Part shown: positions 16,894-24,342 of the stretch, piece after piece | How positions within the stretch are numbered: position 1 is the stretch's first letter | Layout: each line of letters opens with the position of its first letter | Source: UBA6144 sp964399165 | Lineage (GTDB): Bacteria > Bdellovibrionota > Bacteriovoracia > Bacteriovoracales > Bacteriovoracaceae | Direction: 5' to 3' | NCBI GenBank assembly: GCA_964399165.1 | Contig: CAYNPO010000013.1 | Coordinates: forward strand, 1-64,000 | DNA: 64,000 bases | Made by a program: the position numbers and the translations under genes | The notes under the pieces: generated by a model | Databases searched by the model: none | Told to the model about the DNA's origin: nothing | What the model saw: only the letters and a program-made list of their open reading frames with translations

Positions 16894-16926
16894 GCAAAAC
16901 GTTTAGATTTCAAAACCTTAGAGCAC

Positions 16927-16954
16927 TGTATCGGCAGGAGTCGGGGCTTGTCAA
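16927..16954 (-). promoter_or_regulatory. Sigma-70 promoter for tRNA-Arg
   Basis: On the minus strand a perfect TTGACA, a 16-base spacer and GATACA, about 34 bases before the mature tRNA 5' end. Confidence 0.6.
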
Positions 16955-16964
16955 CGAAGCGTCC

Positions 16965-18065
16965 TCACACCACCACGGAGTGAGGCCCGAAGACACTCCA
17001 TCCCTTGAGTCCCAGCGAGTCGAGAGAAACTTCCCTGCGCACCTTGAGCTGTCGGTCCAGGAAGCGGAAACCGTGTTGTGTGGCCAGCACATACCGCCCT
17101 CCATGCCAGTTCACGGAAACGGCCCCCCGGTGGTAAGCGTGGCGAAGCAACTTGCCATCGCGCCCCCAGAGTCCCACGAACCCGTTGTCGAAATGCATGG
17201 CGCAAGCGGTTTGCCGTTGATCGTCGTAAGCGGCATTGAGCATCTCTCCCAAACCGGCAGGGTAGGACCGTTGGACGGACGGGTCGAGTATGGTCTTTTG
17301 GGCCCGCTGGCCGCGCAAAAAGATCACCGAGGCTTCCGGCGTCACGCCGACCACGACCAAATCCTCATCGGGCCCGTACATGTGGGACATGGGGCAAGCG
17401 CCTTCTTCCCCACACACCGTTCCCGCCTTGCGTGAGCGCGTGGCGAGATCGATCACCACGGCTTCTCCCAGTCCGCTTTCCGCGTTTCCACGAGAGGCGT
17501 TGAGTACCAACAATTCATCGCCGCTGCTGAGGAGGCGCTGGTCGTGGGGACCGAAGCCGTAGGAAGAGAAGCTGCCGGACGGTGCAAGGCCTGCCAGGGT
17601 GAATTCGTGGATTTCTCCTCGGCCGAAGTCCTTGTCGGCGGGATCCTTGGGAGAGGTCTTGCGGAAAGGCAGAAAGTCGTAGCCTTTGTGGGAGATGACC
17701 GAGGTGTAGACGCGCCCGTCCCGCTCGCGGAAGGAAGAGTGACCGTGAAAGGCCAGGTCGGCCGGACAGCGGCGGGATGCGATGATCCGCTCCCGGTCGA
17801 GATGAAAGAGGTAGGCACCCTTGGATGTCGCCAGGAATTCCGTGCCCCCCCGGATGGGCAATGCCGCGTGGGTCAGATAGGGCATCGCGAGGGTCCTGGC
17901 CCGCCCTGAAATCAGGTCATAGAAAAGGAAGAAGAAGTTTTCCCCGGTGTGGTCGAGCAGCTGGATCACCAGTTCTCGTCCTGCCGGGCGCGCCAACAGC
18001 GAAGGGGCGGTGCCCACGGCCAAGCAAAGTCCCGAGGCCCACAGAAAGAACTCCCGCCGGTCCAT
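16965..18065 (-). CDS. Tat-exported DUF1513 protein
   Basis: A 366-residue protein with a twin-arginine signal (DRREFFLW then a hydrophobic stretch ending LLA). The remainder looks like a beta-propeller of the DUF1513 family, which in proteobacteria often accompanies periplasmic iron-uptake proteins (EfeO/DyP type); no such partner lies here. The start at 18065 is chosen because GAGGG stands six bases upstream, whereas the ATG at 18071 directly abuts it. It contains several His and Cys residues, with no metal site I can name. Function unknown. Confidence 0.82.
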   Translation of the reverse strand: MDRREFFLWASGLCLAVGTAPSLLARPAGRELVIQLLDHTGENFFFLFYDLISGRARTLAMPYLTHAALPIRGGTEFLATSKGAYLFHLDRERIIASRRCPADLAFHGHSSFRERDGRVYTSVISHKGYDFLPFRKTSPKDPADKDFGRGEIHEFTLAGLAPSGSFSSYGFGPHDQRLLSSGDELLVLNASRGNAESGLGEAVVIDLATRSRKAGTVCGEEGACPMSHMYGPDEDLVVVGVTPEASVIFLRGQRAQKTILDPSVQRSYPAGLGEMLNAAYDDQRQTACAMHFDNGFVGLWGRDGKLLRHAYHRGAVSVNWHGGRYVLATQHGFRFLDRQLKVRREVSLDSLGLKGWSVFGPHSVVV

Positions 18066-18122
18066 TTTCATCCCTCTATTAACCCACCGTACGTCGCCGC
18101 CCACAAGGGGGAAGCGAATTGG

Positions 18123-18153
18123 TTGGTTTCCGTCGTGCCGTCCATGGTATGAC
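18123..18153 (+). promoter_or_regulatory. Possible promoter of rsgA, leaderless geometry
   Basis: TTGGTT (18123-18128), a 19-base spacer and TATGAC (18148-18153), with the rsgA ATG six bases later and no SD. The spacer is long, so this is weaker than the other examples. Confidence 0.35.
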
Positions 18154-18159
18154 AAATCC

Positions 18160-19113
18160 ATGCCCGTCCAGGCCCGCATCTTCAGCTCTTCCAAGCGCGT
18201 CTTCGACTGCCTGCCCGAAGGGGGTGGGCCGCTGCTTTCCGCCACCGCCCCCGCGCGGTTGCTCAAGCAAGACCACCTGGTGGTGGGCGACCGCGTGGAA
18301 CTGGAGCAGACGCCGGAAGGCAGCTGGCACATCACGAATGTTGCTCCTCGCACCAGCGAAATTTTCCGCAACATCCCCCGGGAGCGCACGCGCAAGATTA
18401 TCGCCGCGAACGTGGACGCGGTGCTGGTGGTGGTGTCGGCGGAGCTGCCCACGTACAAACGCGGACTGGTGGACCGTTACCTCGCCCGGGCCCATCAATG
18501 GGGACTCCCCTCCCTCCTGGTGTTCAACAAGATGGACTTGTACAAGGGCGAATTCGACTTGGCCTTCGAGGCGGAGCGCGTGCGGAGCGTGGGCACCACC
18601 TGTTACGAAGTTAGCGCGGAAGACCCGTCCCGGGCGCCCGCCGTGCTGGGCAACGGCATGGAGGAGCTCGCGCGCAAGCTGCGCGGGAACACGGCCATCT
18701 TGCTGGGACAGTCGGGCGTGGGCAAAAGCCGGCTGATCACGCGCCTGGCGGGGGGGCACGTGGATCTGCCCAGCGGGGAGCTGGGAAAAGTCGGTAAGGG
18801 CATGCACACCACCACCTGGGCCGAGCTTGTTGATTGCGGGAGCTTCACCCTGGTGGACTCACCGGGAGTCCGCTCCATGTCGTTGTCCGACATGACGGAA
18901 GAGGACTTGCTGTCGTGTTTCCCGGACGTGGCGGAAGGAGCGGTGAAGTGCAAGTTCAACAACTGCACGCACGCGGAAGGAGTGAAGGGCTGCTTTTTCC
19001 GTGGCCTCAACGAAAAGGACCAGGGGCATGCCCTGGTCCTCAGTCGACTAGACTCTTTTCTTCGCATCCTCGGGGAGGTCCAAGACATCCCCGACTGGGA
19101 AAAAGGGCCGTAG
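18160..19113 (+). CDS. rsgA: Ribosome small-subunit-dependent GTPase A
   Basis: A 317-residue circularly permuted GTPase that assists late 30S maturation. An N-terminal OB fold is followed by G4 NKMD (123-126), G1 GQSGVGKS (183-190) and G3 DSPG (233-236), the permuted order typical of RsgA. The zinc knuckle is complete: Cys264, Cys269, His271 and Cys278. Length is normal. No SD precedes the ATG, which lies six bases after a TATGAC hexamer. Confidence 0.96.
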   Translation: MPVQARIFSSSKRVFDCLPEGGGPLLSATAPARLLKQDHLVVGDRVELEQTPEGSWHITNVAPRTSEIFRNIPRERTRKIIAANVDAVLVVVSAELPTYKRGLVDRYLARAHQWGLPSLLVFNKMDLYKGEFDLAFEAERVRSVGTTCYEVSAEDPSRAPAVLGNGMEELARKLRGNTAILLGQSGVGKSRLITRLAGGHVDLPSGELGKVGKGMHTTTWAELVDCGSFTLVDSPGVRSMSLSDMTEEDLLSCFPDVAEGAVKCKFNNCTHAEGVKGCFFRGLNEKDQGHALVLSRLDSFLRILGEVQDIPDWEKGP

Positions 19114-19118
19114 CCCGC

Positions 19119-19271
19119 TTACTGGCGTGCGCCCCGGGGCTCCACTTGCCAACGGTGTTCGTTGTACTCCTTACGTTCGCCTTCCACGGAGGAGATTGAG
19201 CGCTCGGGGTGGAACTTGTGGGCGCAGCTTACCGCGGTCAGGGCCAGCAGCATCAAAGTCAGTACCTTCAT
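19119..19271 (-). CDS. Small (50-residue) lipoprotein
   Basis: A 50-residue frame beginning MKVLTLMLLALTAVSC, a compact signal with a plausible lipobox (Cys16), followed by a short charged mature peptide of 35 residues. GGAGG stands six bases before the ATG and a FliA-like promoter lies about 24 bases further upstream. Small lipoproteins of this kind can be entericidin-like or envelope-stress factors, but the sequence fits no family I can name. It ends six bases from the convergent rsgA stop. Confidence 0.75.
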   Translation of the reverse strand: MKVLTLMLLALTAVSCAHKFHPERSISSVEGERKEYNEHRWQVEPRGARQ

Positions 19272-19301
19272 CTCAAACCTCCCGGTTGCAGGGTTACCCC
19301 C

Positions 19302-19329
19302 TTATCGGACTGGTTTACCCGGAACTTTA
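19302..19329 (-). promoter_or_regulatory. FliA (sigma-28)-like promoter
   Basis: On the minus strand TAAAGTT is followed by CCGATAA with 14 bases between, one more than the consensus. A second TAAAGTTT...CGATAA pair with no spacer lies just upstream (19334-19348). It precedes the 50-residue lipoprotein gene. Confidence 0.4.
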
Positions 19330-19345
19330 GCCATTATCGCAAACT

Positions 19346-19870
19346 TTAGGTCTGTTTTTGTGGCGGGGTTCCGGGGGGAAAGTTTTGCTTCCTGAAAGGG
19401 AAGAACAACAATAACTTGCCGTTTTCCCCTTCCATTTTAACCTGATCAGGATCGCAGTCCTCCGGCACGGGGATCTCTTGGCGGGCGCTTCCCCTTGCGC
19501 CAGGACGCTCCAAGGTGGCCGAGACCCTCACCCGCCCCTCTTGCACTTGCACGTCCAGCTTGTCGTCCGGGTGCGCGGGAGTCACCGTCAGCAGGCGTCC
19601 CCTGGCGTCTGAAGACCACTCCAACGCAGGACCGGGGGCGATTTCGGTCAGGGCGCCCAGATCCGGGGTCCAGGCGTCGGCCATCATTTCCTCCATCATC
19701 TTATCCATATCTTTGAGCCAGGCCTCGGTGTCCTGGCCACCTAGGAGCAAATGCTCCCGTAGGCGACGGTGGAACTCCTCGTAACGCCGGGTTTTTTCCT
19801 GGGGGTTGGCCCAGGCGGCGAGGGAGCAAGCTAGGATGGGGGCCACGGCCCCGTTCAAGAAGGACCTCAT
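19346..19870 (-). CDS. Exported Hsp20/alpha-crystallin-like protein
   Basis: A 174-residue protein with a signal peptide (about 1-22, ending AWA) and a C-terminal alpha-crystallin-like domain: LLTVTPAHPDDKLDVQVQEG, RVRVSATLER and an IPVPEDCDPDQVKMEGENGKLLLFFP segment resembling the conserved beta-strand arrangement of small heat-shock proteins. Normal Hsp20 proteins are cytoplasmic, so an exported version is unusual; it may act as a periplasmic holdase. The N-terminal region is Met/Glu-rich and helical. The start has only a weak SD. Confidence 0.7.
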   Translation of the reverse strand: MRSFLNGAVAPILACSLAAWANPQEKTRRYEEFHRRLREHLLLGGQDTEAWLKDMDKMMEEMMADAWTPDLGALTEIAPGPALEWSSDARGRLLTVTPAHPDDKLDVQVQEGRVRVSATLERPGARGSARQEIPVPEDCDPDQVKMEGENGKLLLFFPFRKQNFPPGTPPQKQT

Positions 19871-19950
19871 ACTTCCATGATGGACCTTCTCCCGGGAGGG
19901 TCAAGGGTGGCTTCCTCGACACGGCATACCCCAGCAAGGCGCACGGTTTC

Positions 19951-19980
19951 TCGACGGGCCCAGACCCGGGGCCTTATACT
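19951..19980 (+). promoter_or_regulatory. Sigma-70-type promoter for dsbD
   Basis: TCGACG (19951-19956), an 18-base spacer and TATACT (19975-19980), 31 bases before the start codon. Confidence 0.5.
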
Positions 19981-20011
19981 GGGCAGGTTAACCGACCATC
20001 TAAGGATCCCC

Positions 20012-22117
20012 ATGCGCCTCGTTCTGCTTGCGGCCCTGCTCCTCCTCCCCATCGCCCAGGCACGCGAAGACCATGCCTCCCTCGCATCCAACGTCATCGA
20101 GAAAGACGGCAAGCGACTCCTGGCGCTCACGATTAAGCACGAGCCAGGCTGGCATACCTATTGGAAGAATCCCGGCGACGCCGGCATCGCTACCTCTTTT
20201 AAGTTCGAGCGCGGGGGCAAGCCGGTCGAGCTTGAGGCGCTCGAGTGGCCCGCGCCCGAGAGGAAAATCGAGGCGGGTGACATCCTCACCTATGGCTACG
20301 TGGGAGACAAGACTTTCTTCTTTCGTCTTCCGTGGGAACCCACCGGCCTCAAGGCGAAGGTGGAGTGGCTCATCTGTAAAGACGTGTGCATCCCCGGCGG
20401 TGCCACCTTGGATGACGTGCTCTCCCGTTCCGCCCTGGACCAAGGGGAACTGGAGCGGCGGCTAGCCGCCCTCCCCCAGCTTCGTCCCTGGCCCGCCGGC
20501 GTGGAGATCTACCTTTCTCGGGACGGGGATAAAAAACTGCGCCTGGACTACAAGGCCGCGGGCCACGCCCTCGCCAAACACGACAGGCACCGCAACCTCC
20601 TCACGCCGTTTCTCGCGCCACCTTTTGGCTTCAAGCGCGAGGAGCTGCGCCATGACCCCAAAGAAGACAAACTGGTGGGCAAGGTGGCCGTGGAGTGGGA
20701 CGGGGAATACCAGGAACCGCCGCGGCCGTTGCCTTCCAACGGCGTCTTCACCCCACCGGCAAAGATGCGCTTCCTGTACCAGGCCCCGGACGGCACCGAT
20801 TGGGTGATTGAAAAAGAATTCAGCAACTTCTCCCTCACGTCCGCGGGGCTGGAGGAATACTTCAAGGGGCTATCGCCTCTGGACGGGGCCTCCAAGACCA
20901 GCGCGCCTTCCGCCACCGGCCCCAAGCAGGTGGCCTTCATGCTGTTGCTGGCTTTCCTTGGCGGCTTGATCCTCAACCTCATGCCCTGCGTACTGCCCGT
21001 GATTTCCCTCAAACTCTTCGGCCTCATCAAATACCAAGCCGTTCCCCGCTCCCAGCTCCTGTGGCACAACCTCGCCTACAGCGCCGGCGTGGTTTCGAGC
21101 TTTCTGGTGCTGGCACTGGCGGTGGTCGCAGTGAAGGCCTCGGGCGAAGCGGTGGGCTGGGGATTCCAACTTCAATCCCCCGTTTTCGTCCTCACCATGG
21201 TGGCCGTGCTCTTCACCTTGGCCTTGAACCTTTTCGGCCTTTTTGAATTCGCCACCCCCGGTGGCCGCCTCTTGGGCGGACAGCGCTTCAACGAAGGCGT
21301 CGCCGGGGACTTTTTCACCGGCGTCCTCTCCACCATCCTCTCCACCCCGTGCAGCGCCCCCTTCCTGGGCACGGCACTCACCTTCGCTTTCACCGGCAGC
21401 GTGGCCACCATCCTCCTGACCTTCGCCTTCGTGGGCCTGGGCCTGTCCTCGCCCTTCCTCCTCACCGGCGCCTTTCCCGGCCTGATCTCCTTCATCCCGC
21501 GACCCGGGGCCTGGATGGAGAAACTGAAATACTTCCTGGGCCTCAGCATGCTCCTCACCGTCGCCTGGTTGGTGGACGTGTTCCTCTCCTTGGTGGACCC
21601 TGGCGTTTGGTTCTGGCCCCTCGCCTTGATCCTCATCGCCCTCTTCTTCGCCTTCTTCTTCCAGGCCCGGGTGAGCAAGAACCGCGTCCTGGCCCTCGCC
21701 TTTTTCCTTTTGCCGGTTGGCCTTTTGGTAGGCGCGGTACGGACCATCCCCCTCACCCCCCCCGACCGCTCCAGCGTCGCCGCCCCAACCGACGCTTGGG
21801 AGGCCTGGAGTCCGGCAACCCTGGAAGCTTCCAAGGGTCAGTGGGTTTTCATCGATTTCACTGCCGAATGGTGCCTCACCTGCAAAGTGAACAAAAAGCT
21901 GGTGCTGGACACCGAAGCTTTCCGGAACTTGGCCAGCGCCAAGGGCATCAAGCTCCTGCGGGCCGACTGGACCCATCGGGACGACGCCATCACGCGCTTC
22001 CTGGAGGCCCAGGGAGTGGTGGGCGTCCCCGCTTATTTCCTCCAAAAACCTGATGGGAGCTTGCTCGCCCTGGGGGAGACCATCTCCGTCGGTAAAGTAG
22101 CCGGCCACGTCAACTGA
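20012..22117 (+). CDS. dsbD: Thiol:disulfide interchange protein (DsbD/ScsB type)
   Basis: A 701-residue inner-membrane reductase that carries electrons from cytoplasmic thioredoxin to the periplasm. A signal peptide (1-17) is followed by an N-terminal domain with the ScsB-like HTYWKNPGDAG segment (48-58) and the redox pair Cys122/Cys126 (CKDVC). The central CcdA-like membrane domain contains NLMPCVLPVI and TPCSAPFLG, each with a membrane cysteine. The C-terminal thioredoxin domain has WCLTC (Cys621/Cys624). AAGGA stands before ATG 20012. The N-terminal type suggests ScsB/DipZ-like relatives rather than enteric DsbD. Confidence 0.92.
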   Translation: MRLVLLAALLLLPIAQAREDHASLASNVIEKDGKRLLALTIKHEPGWHTYWKNPGDAGIATSFKFERGGKPVELEALEWPAPERKIEAGDILTYGYVGDKTFFFRLPWEPTGLKAKVEWLICKDVCIPGGATLDDVLSRSALDQGELERRLAALPQLRPWPAGVEIYLSRDGDKKLRLDYKAAGHALAKHDRHRNLLTPFLAPPFGFKREELRHDPKEDKLVGKVAVEWDGEYQEPPRPLPSNGVFTPPAKMRFLYQAPDGTDWVIEKEFSNFSLTSAGLEEYFKGLSPLDGASKTSAPSATGPKQVAFMLLLAFLGGLILNLMPCVLPVISLKLFGLIKYQAVPRSQLLWHNLAYSAGVVSSFLVLALAVVAVKASGEAVGWGFQLQSPVFVLTMVAVLFTLALNLFGLFEFATPGGRLLGGQRFNEGVAGDFFTGVLSTILSTPCSAPFLGTALTFAFTGSVATILLTFAFVGLGLSSPFLLTGAFPGLISFIPRPGAWMEKLKYFLGLSMLLTVAWLVDVFLSLVDPGVWFWPLALILIALFFAFFFQARVSKNRVLALAFFLLPVGLLVGAVRTIPLTPPDRSSVAAPTDAWEAWSPATLEASKGQWVFIDFTAEWCLTCKVNKKLVLDTEAFRNLASAKGIKLLRADWTHRDDAITRFLEAQGVVGVPAYFLQKPDGSLLALGETISVGKVAGHVN

Positions 22118-22129
22118 GCAGGAACCGGG

Positions 22130-22159
22130 TCGACTCCTCCCGTGCCGCCGCCTTAGAAT
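22130..22159 (+). promoter_or_regulatory. Sigma-70-type promoter, leaderless geometry
   Basis: TCGACT (22130-22135), an 18-base spacer and TAGAAT (22154-22159). ATG follows six bases later with no SD. Confidence 0.5.
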
Positions 22160-22165
22160 CCCTCC

Positions 22166-22972
22166 ATGGATGAACGCTTCGAGCTGATCCGCCGCGCTTT
22201 GCTCACCTTGGAGGAGACGGGGAAACTTCCCGAGGGCCTGCCGCTTTCCGGGTCGGCCTTCCACCGGCTGTTCGTGCGCTACACGGGCGTCACGCCCAAG
22301 GACTTCACTCAGCAGCTGGCCTTGGTGAAGGCAAAGGGCTTGCTGCGCCAGAGGGGACCGGTTTTGGCGAGCGCCCTCGAGGCCGGACTCTCAAGCGGGG
22401 GACGGCTGCACGATTTGTTCTTGGCGCACGCGGGGATGACTCCCGGGAGCTACAAGCGGGGGGGCGAAGGGCTCACCCTCGGCTATGCCGTCGTTTCCAC
22501 GCCCTTCGGGAATCTCCTCCTCGCGGGCCGCTCCAACCAGGTCTGCGCATTGCGGTTTTTCGACGCTAAACTGGCCACGGCCCTGTCAGAACTCCGGGAC
22601 GAATGGCCCGAGGCCAAGCTGGAAGAGGCCCCGCGCAGACTTGCCCCCCTGGCGGATGAAATCCTGTTGCGCCTGCGAGGGCAAGTCTCCCGCCGCCTCA
22701 CCCTTTCCCCGCGCGGCAGCGCTTTCCAGTTGCAGGTGTGGGAAGCGCTCCTGCGCATTCCCGAAGGACGCACCACCACTTACGGGGAGCTGGCCCGCTT
22801 CTTGGGACGCCCCCTCGCTTCGCGGGCGGTGGGCACCGCCATCGGAAAAAATCCCATCGGCCTTCTCATTCCTTGCCATCGGGTCATCCGAGGGAGCGGG
22901 GCGATGGGAGGGTATCGATGGGGGGAAGGACGCAAGGAACTGCTTTTGGCCGGCGAAGCGTGCAAGCCTTGA
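22166..22972 (+). CDS. AraC-type HTH / methylated-DNA-protein-cysteine methyltransferase
   Basis: A 268-residue fusion. Residues 1-95 form an AraC-type DNA-binding domain (FHRLFVRYTGVTPKDF). The remainder is an MGMT that removes alkyl groups from O6-alkylguanine: AFQLQVWEALLRIPEGRTTTYGELA and the active site IPCHRV with acceptor Cys237. It resembles Ada but lacks the N-terminal zinc-cysteine AdaA domain, so phosphotriester sensing is missing. The ATG lies six bases from a TAGAAT and has no SD. A DNA repair role is secure; autoregulation is inference. Confidence 0.9.
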   Translation: MDERFELIRRALLTLEETGKLPEGLPLSGSAFHRLFVRYTGVTPKDFTQQLALVKAKGLLRQRGPVLASALEAGLSSGGRLHDLFLAHAGMTPGSYKRGGEGLTLGYAVVSTPFGNLLLAGRSNQVCALRFFDAKLATALSELRDEWPEAKLEEAPRRLAPLADEILLRLRGQVSRRLTLSPRGSAFQLQVWEALLRIPEGRTTTYGELARFLGRPLASRAVGTAIGKNPIGLLIPCHRVIRGSGAMGGYRWGEGRKELLLAGEACKP

Positions 22973-22975
22973 TCC

Positions 22976-24016
22976 CTACTCGTCCTCAAACTTCGAGGGC
23001 ATCCGCATCATCTGGCCCATGAGTTCCTTGGGCTCCGCCCCCTGGTACAACACGTGGTACATGCCTGTGAACAGCAGGGCGCGGATCTCGTAGCGCTTGG
23101 CCAGCTCGTAGGCAGCCTTGGTGGTCTTGTAGCCTTCCACCACGGAGCGCGAGCGGCGGATGATGTCCTCGGGTTTATGCCCCTTGGCCACCTCGATCCC
23201 GAACTGCTTGTTGCGCGAGATCTCCCCGGTGGTGGTGAGGATGAGGTCGCCCACCCCGCTGCAGCCGTAAAAAGTCTCGGGCCGGGCGTTGAAGACCACG
23301 CCGAAGCGGAGCATCTCCACGATGCCGCGGGTGATGAGCGCCGCGCGGGTGTTGTGGTTGTAGCCGAGCCCCTCCACCACGCCACCGGCGATGGCCAGCA
23401 CGTTCTTGAGCGCCCCCCCCAGCAACACGCCCTTCACGTCGTAGGTCAGGAAGCACTTGAAAAAGTCCGTCTGCAGCAGTTCCGCAACCCGCTGGAGCGT
23501 TTGGCGCGAGCGACCGGCCAGAGAGACGATGGTGATCTGCCGGTCCAGGATTTCCTTGGCGAAAGACGGTCCGGACAAGTAAGTGAGTTGGTCCTCGAAC
23601 TCGCCGAGGTACTCCTTAAGCAGATCATCAGGCATTTCCAGCGTTTCGGTGTCGATGCCCTTGGCGAGGTTCACCAAGGGAATGCCATGCATGAGGAACC
23701 CGCGGACTTCGTCGGCGTTCTCCATCATGAAAGGGCGGATCGCGGTGGTAGGCAGGCCCGAAACCACCAGCTCGACGCGGCCTTGGACCGCCAAATGGAG
23801 CTCTTGCCAGGTGTACGCGGGCACCACGTTGGCCGGGATTTTCTGGCCGGGAAGATAAGTGCGGTTCTCTCCGCCCTTGATCTCCTGGTAGACATCCTCG
23901 GATCGGACCTTGATGACCACGCGCTCGAACTTCTGGGCCAAGACGAATGCGATGGAGGTGCCGAAAGCACCAGCACCCAAGACCACGGCGGTACCGGGTT
24001 TGTCCGAAGGCTTCAC
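22976..24016 (-). CDS. gpsA: Glycerol-3-phosphate dehydrogenase [NAD(P)+]
   Basis: A 346-residue cytoplasmic enzyme reducing dihydroxyacetone phosphate to sn-glycerol-3-phosphate for phospholipid synthesis. The nucleotide loop LGAGAFGT lies at 13-20, with NLAKGI, LSGPSFAKE and the catalytic lysine region GGALKNVLAIAGG, followed by NTRAALITRG. Length is typical. It is coupled to the upstream DUF493 gene (ATGA overlap) and convergent with the MGMT gene. Confidence 0.95.
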   Translation of the reverse strand: MKPSDKPGTAVVLGAGAFGTSIAFVLAQKFERVVIKVRSEDVYQEIKGGENRTYLPGQKIPANVVPAYTWQELHLAVQGRVELVVSGLPTTAIRPFMMENADEVRGFLMHGIPLVNLAKGIDTETLEMPDDLLKEYLGEFEDQLTYLSGPSFAKEILDRQITIVSLAGRSRQTLQRVAELLQTDFFKCFLTYDVKGVLLGGALKNVLAIAGGVVEGLGYNHNTRAALITRGIVEMLRFGVVFNARPETFYGCSGVGDLILTTTGEISRNKQFGIEVAKGHKPEDIIRRSRSVVEGYKTTKAAYELAKRYEIRALLFTGMYHVLYQGAEPKELMGQMMRMPSKFEDE

Positions 24017-24276
24017 AAGCTCACCACTCCCGGCACCACCAGCACCGTTCGGTAGACCTCCAGCACCTGCTCCGTGGCGGTGATGAGAACGCGGGAGGTG
24101 ACGCTCACGTAGGTGCCTTTGCCCGAGGGGCGCAGCTGGACATCATGCCCCACCAGGAGGGCCAACAGTTGTTCCTGATGCTCGGTTTTTACGATGAACT
24201 TGAAAGTGTAGTAGTCGGGCCACTGATGGTTCTGCTCAAGCAATTCCAGGAATTTCTGCGCTTTGTCCGGGTCCAC
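24013..24276 (-). CDS. DUF493 (YbeD-like) protein
   Basis: An 87-residue protein with the ferredoxin-like DUF493 fold: YTFKFIVKTEHQEQLLALL, RPSGKGTYVSVTSRVLITA and a C-terminal helix EQVLEVYRTVL. In E. coli the homologue YbeD is an ACT-like protein with no settled role. A GTG start at 24276 is preferred because GGAGG stands six bases upstream; a TTG two codons earlier is possible but lies within that SD spacing. Confidence 0.85.
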   Translation of the reverse strand: MDPDKAQKFLELLEQNHQWPDYYTFKFIVKTEHQEQLLALLVGHDVQLRPSGKGTYVSVTSRVLITATEQVLEVYRTVLVVPGVVSL

Positions 24277-24342
24277 CGGCAACCTCCGTCAGGGGGGCCC
24301 CCCGCGCTTAAACCGCCCCTACCGTCCTACCGATGAAAAGGC

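Noticed and set aside
20870..22264. Long open frame antisense to dsbD (464 codons)
   Set aside because: Low-complexity Gly/Glu/Gln translation and no start signals; shadow of dsbD.
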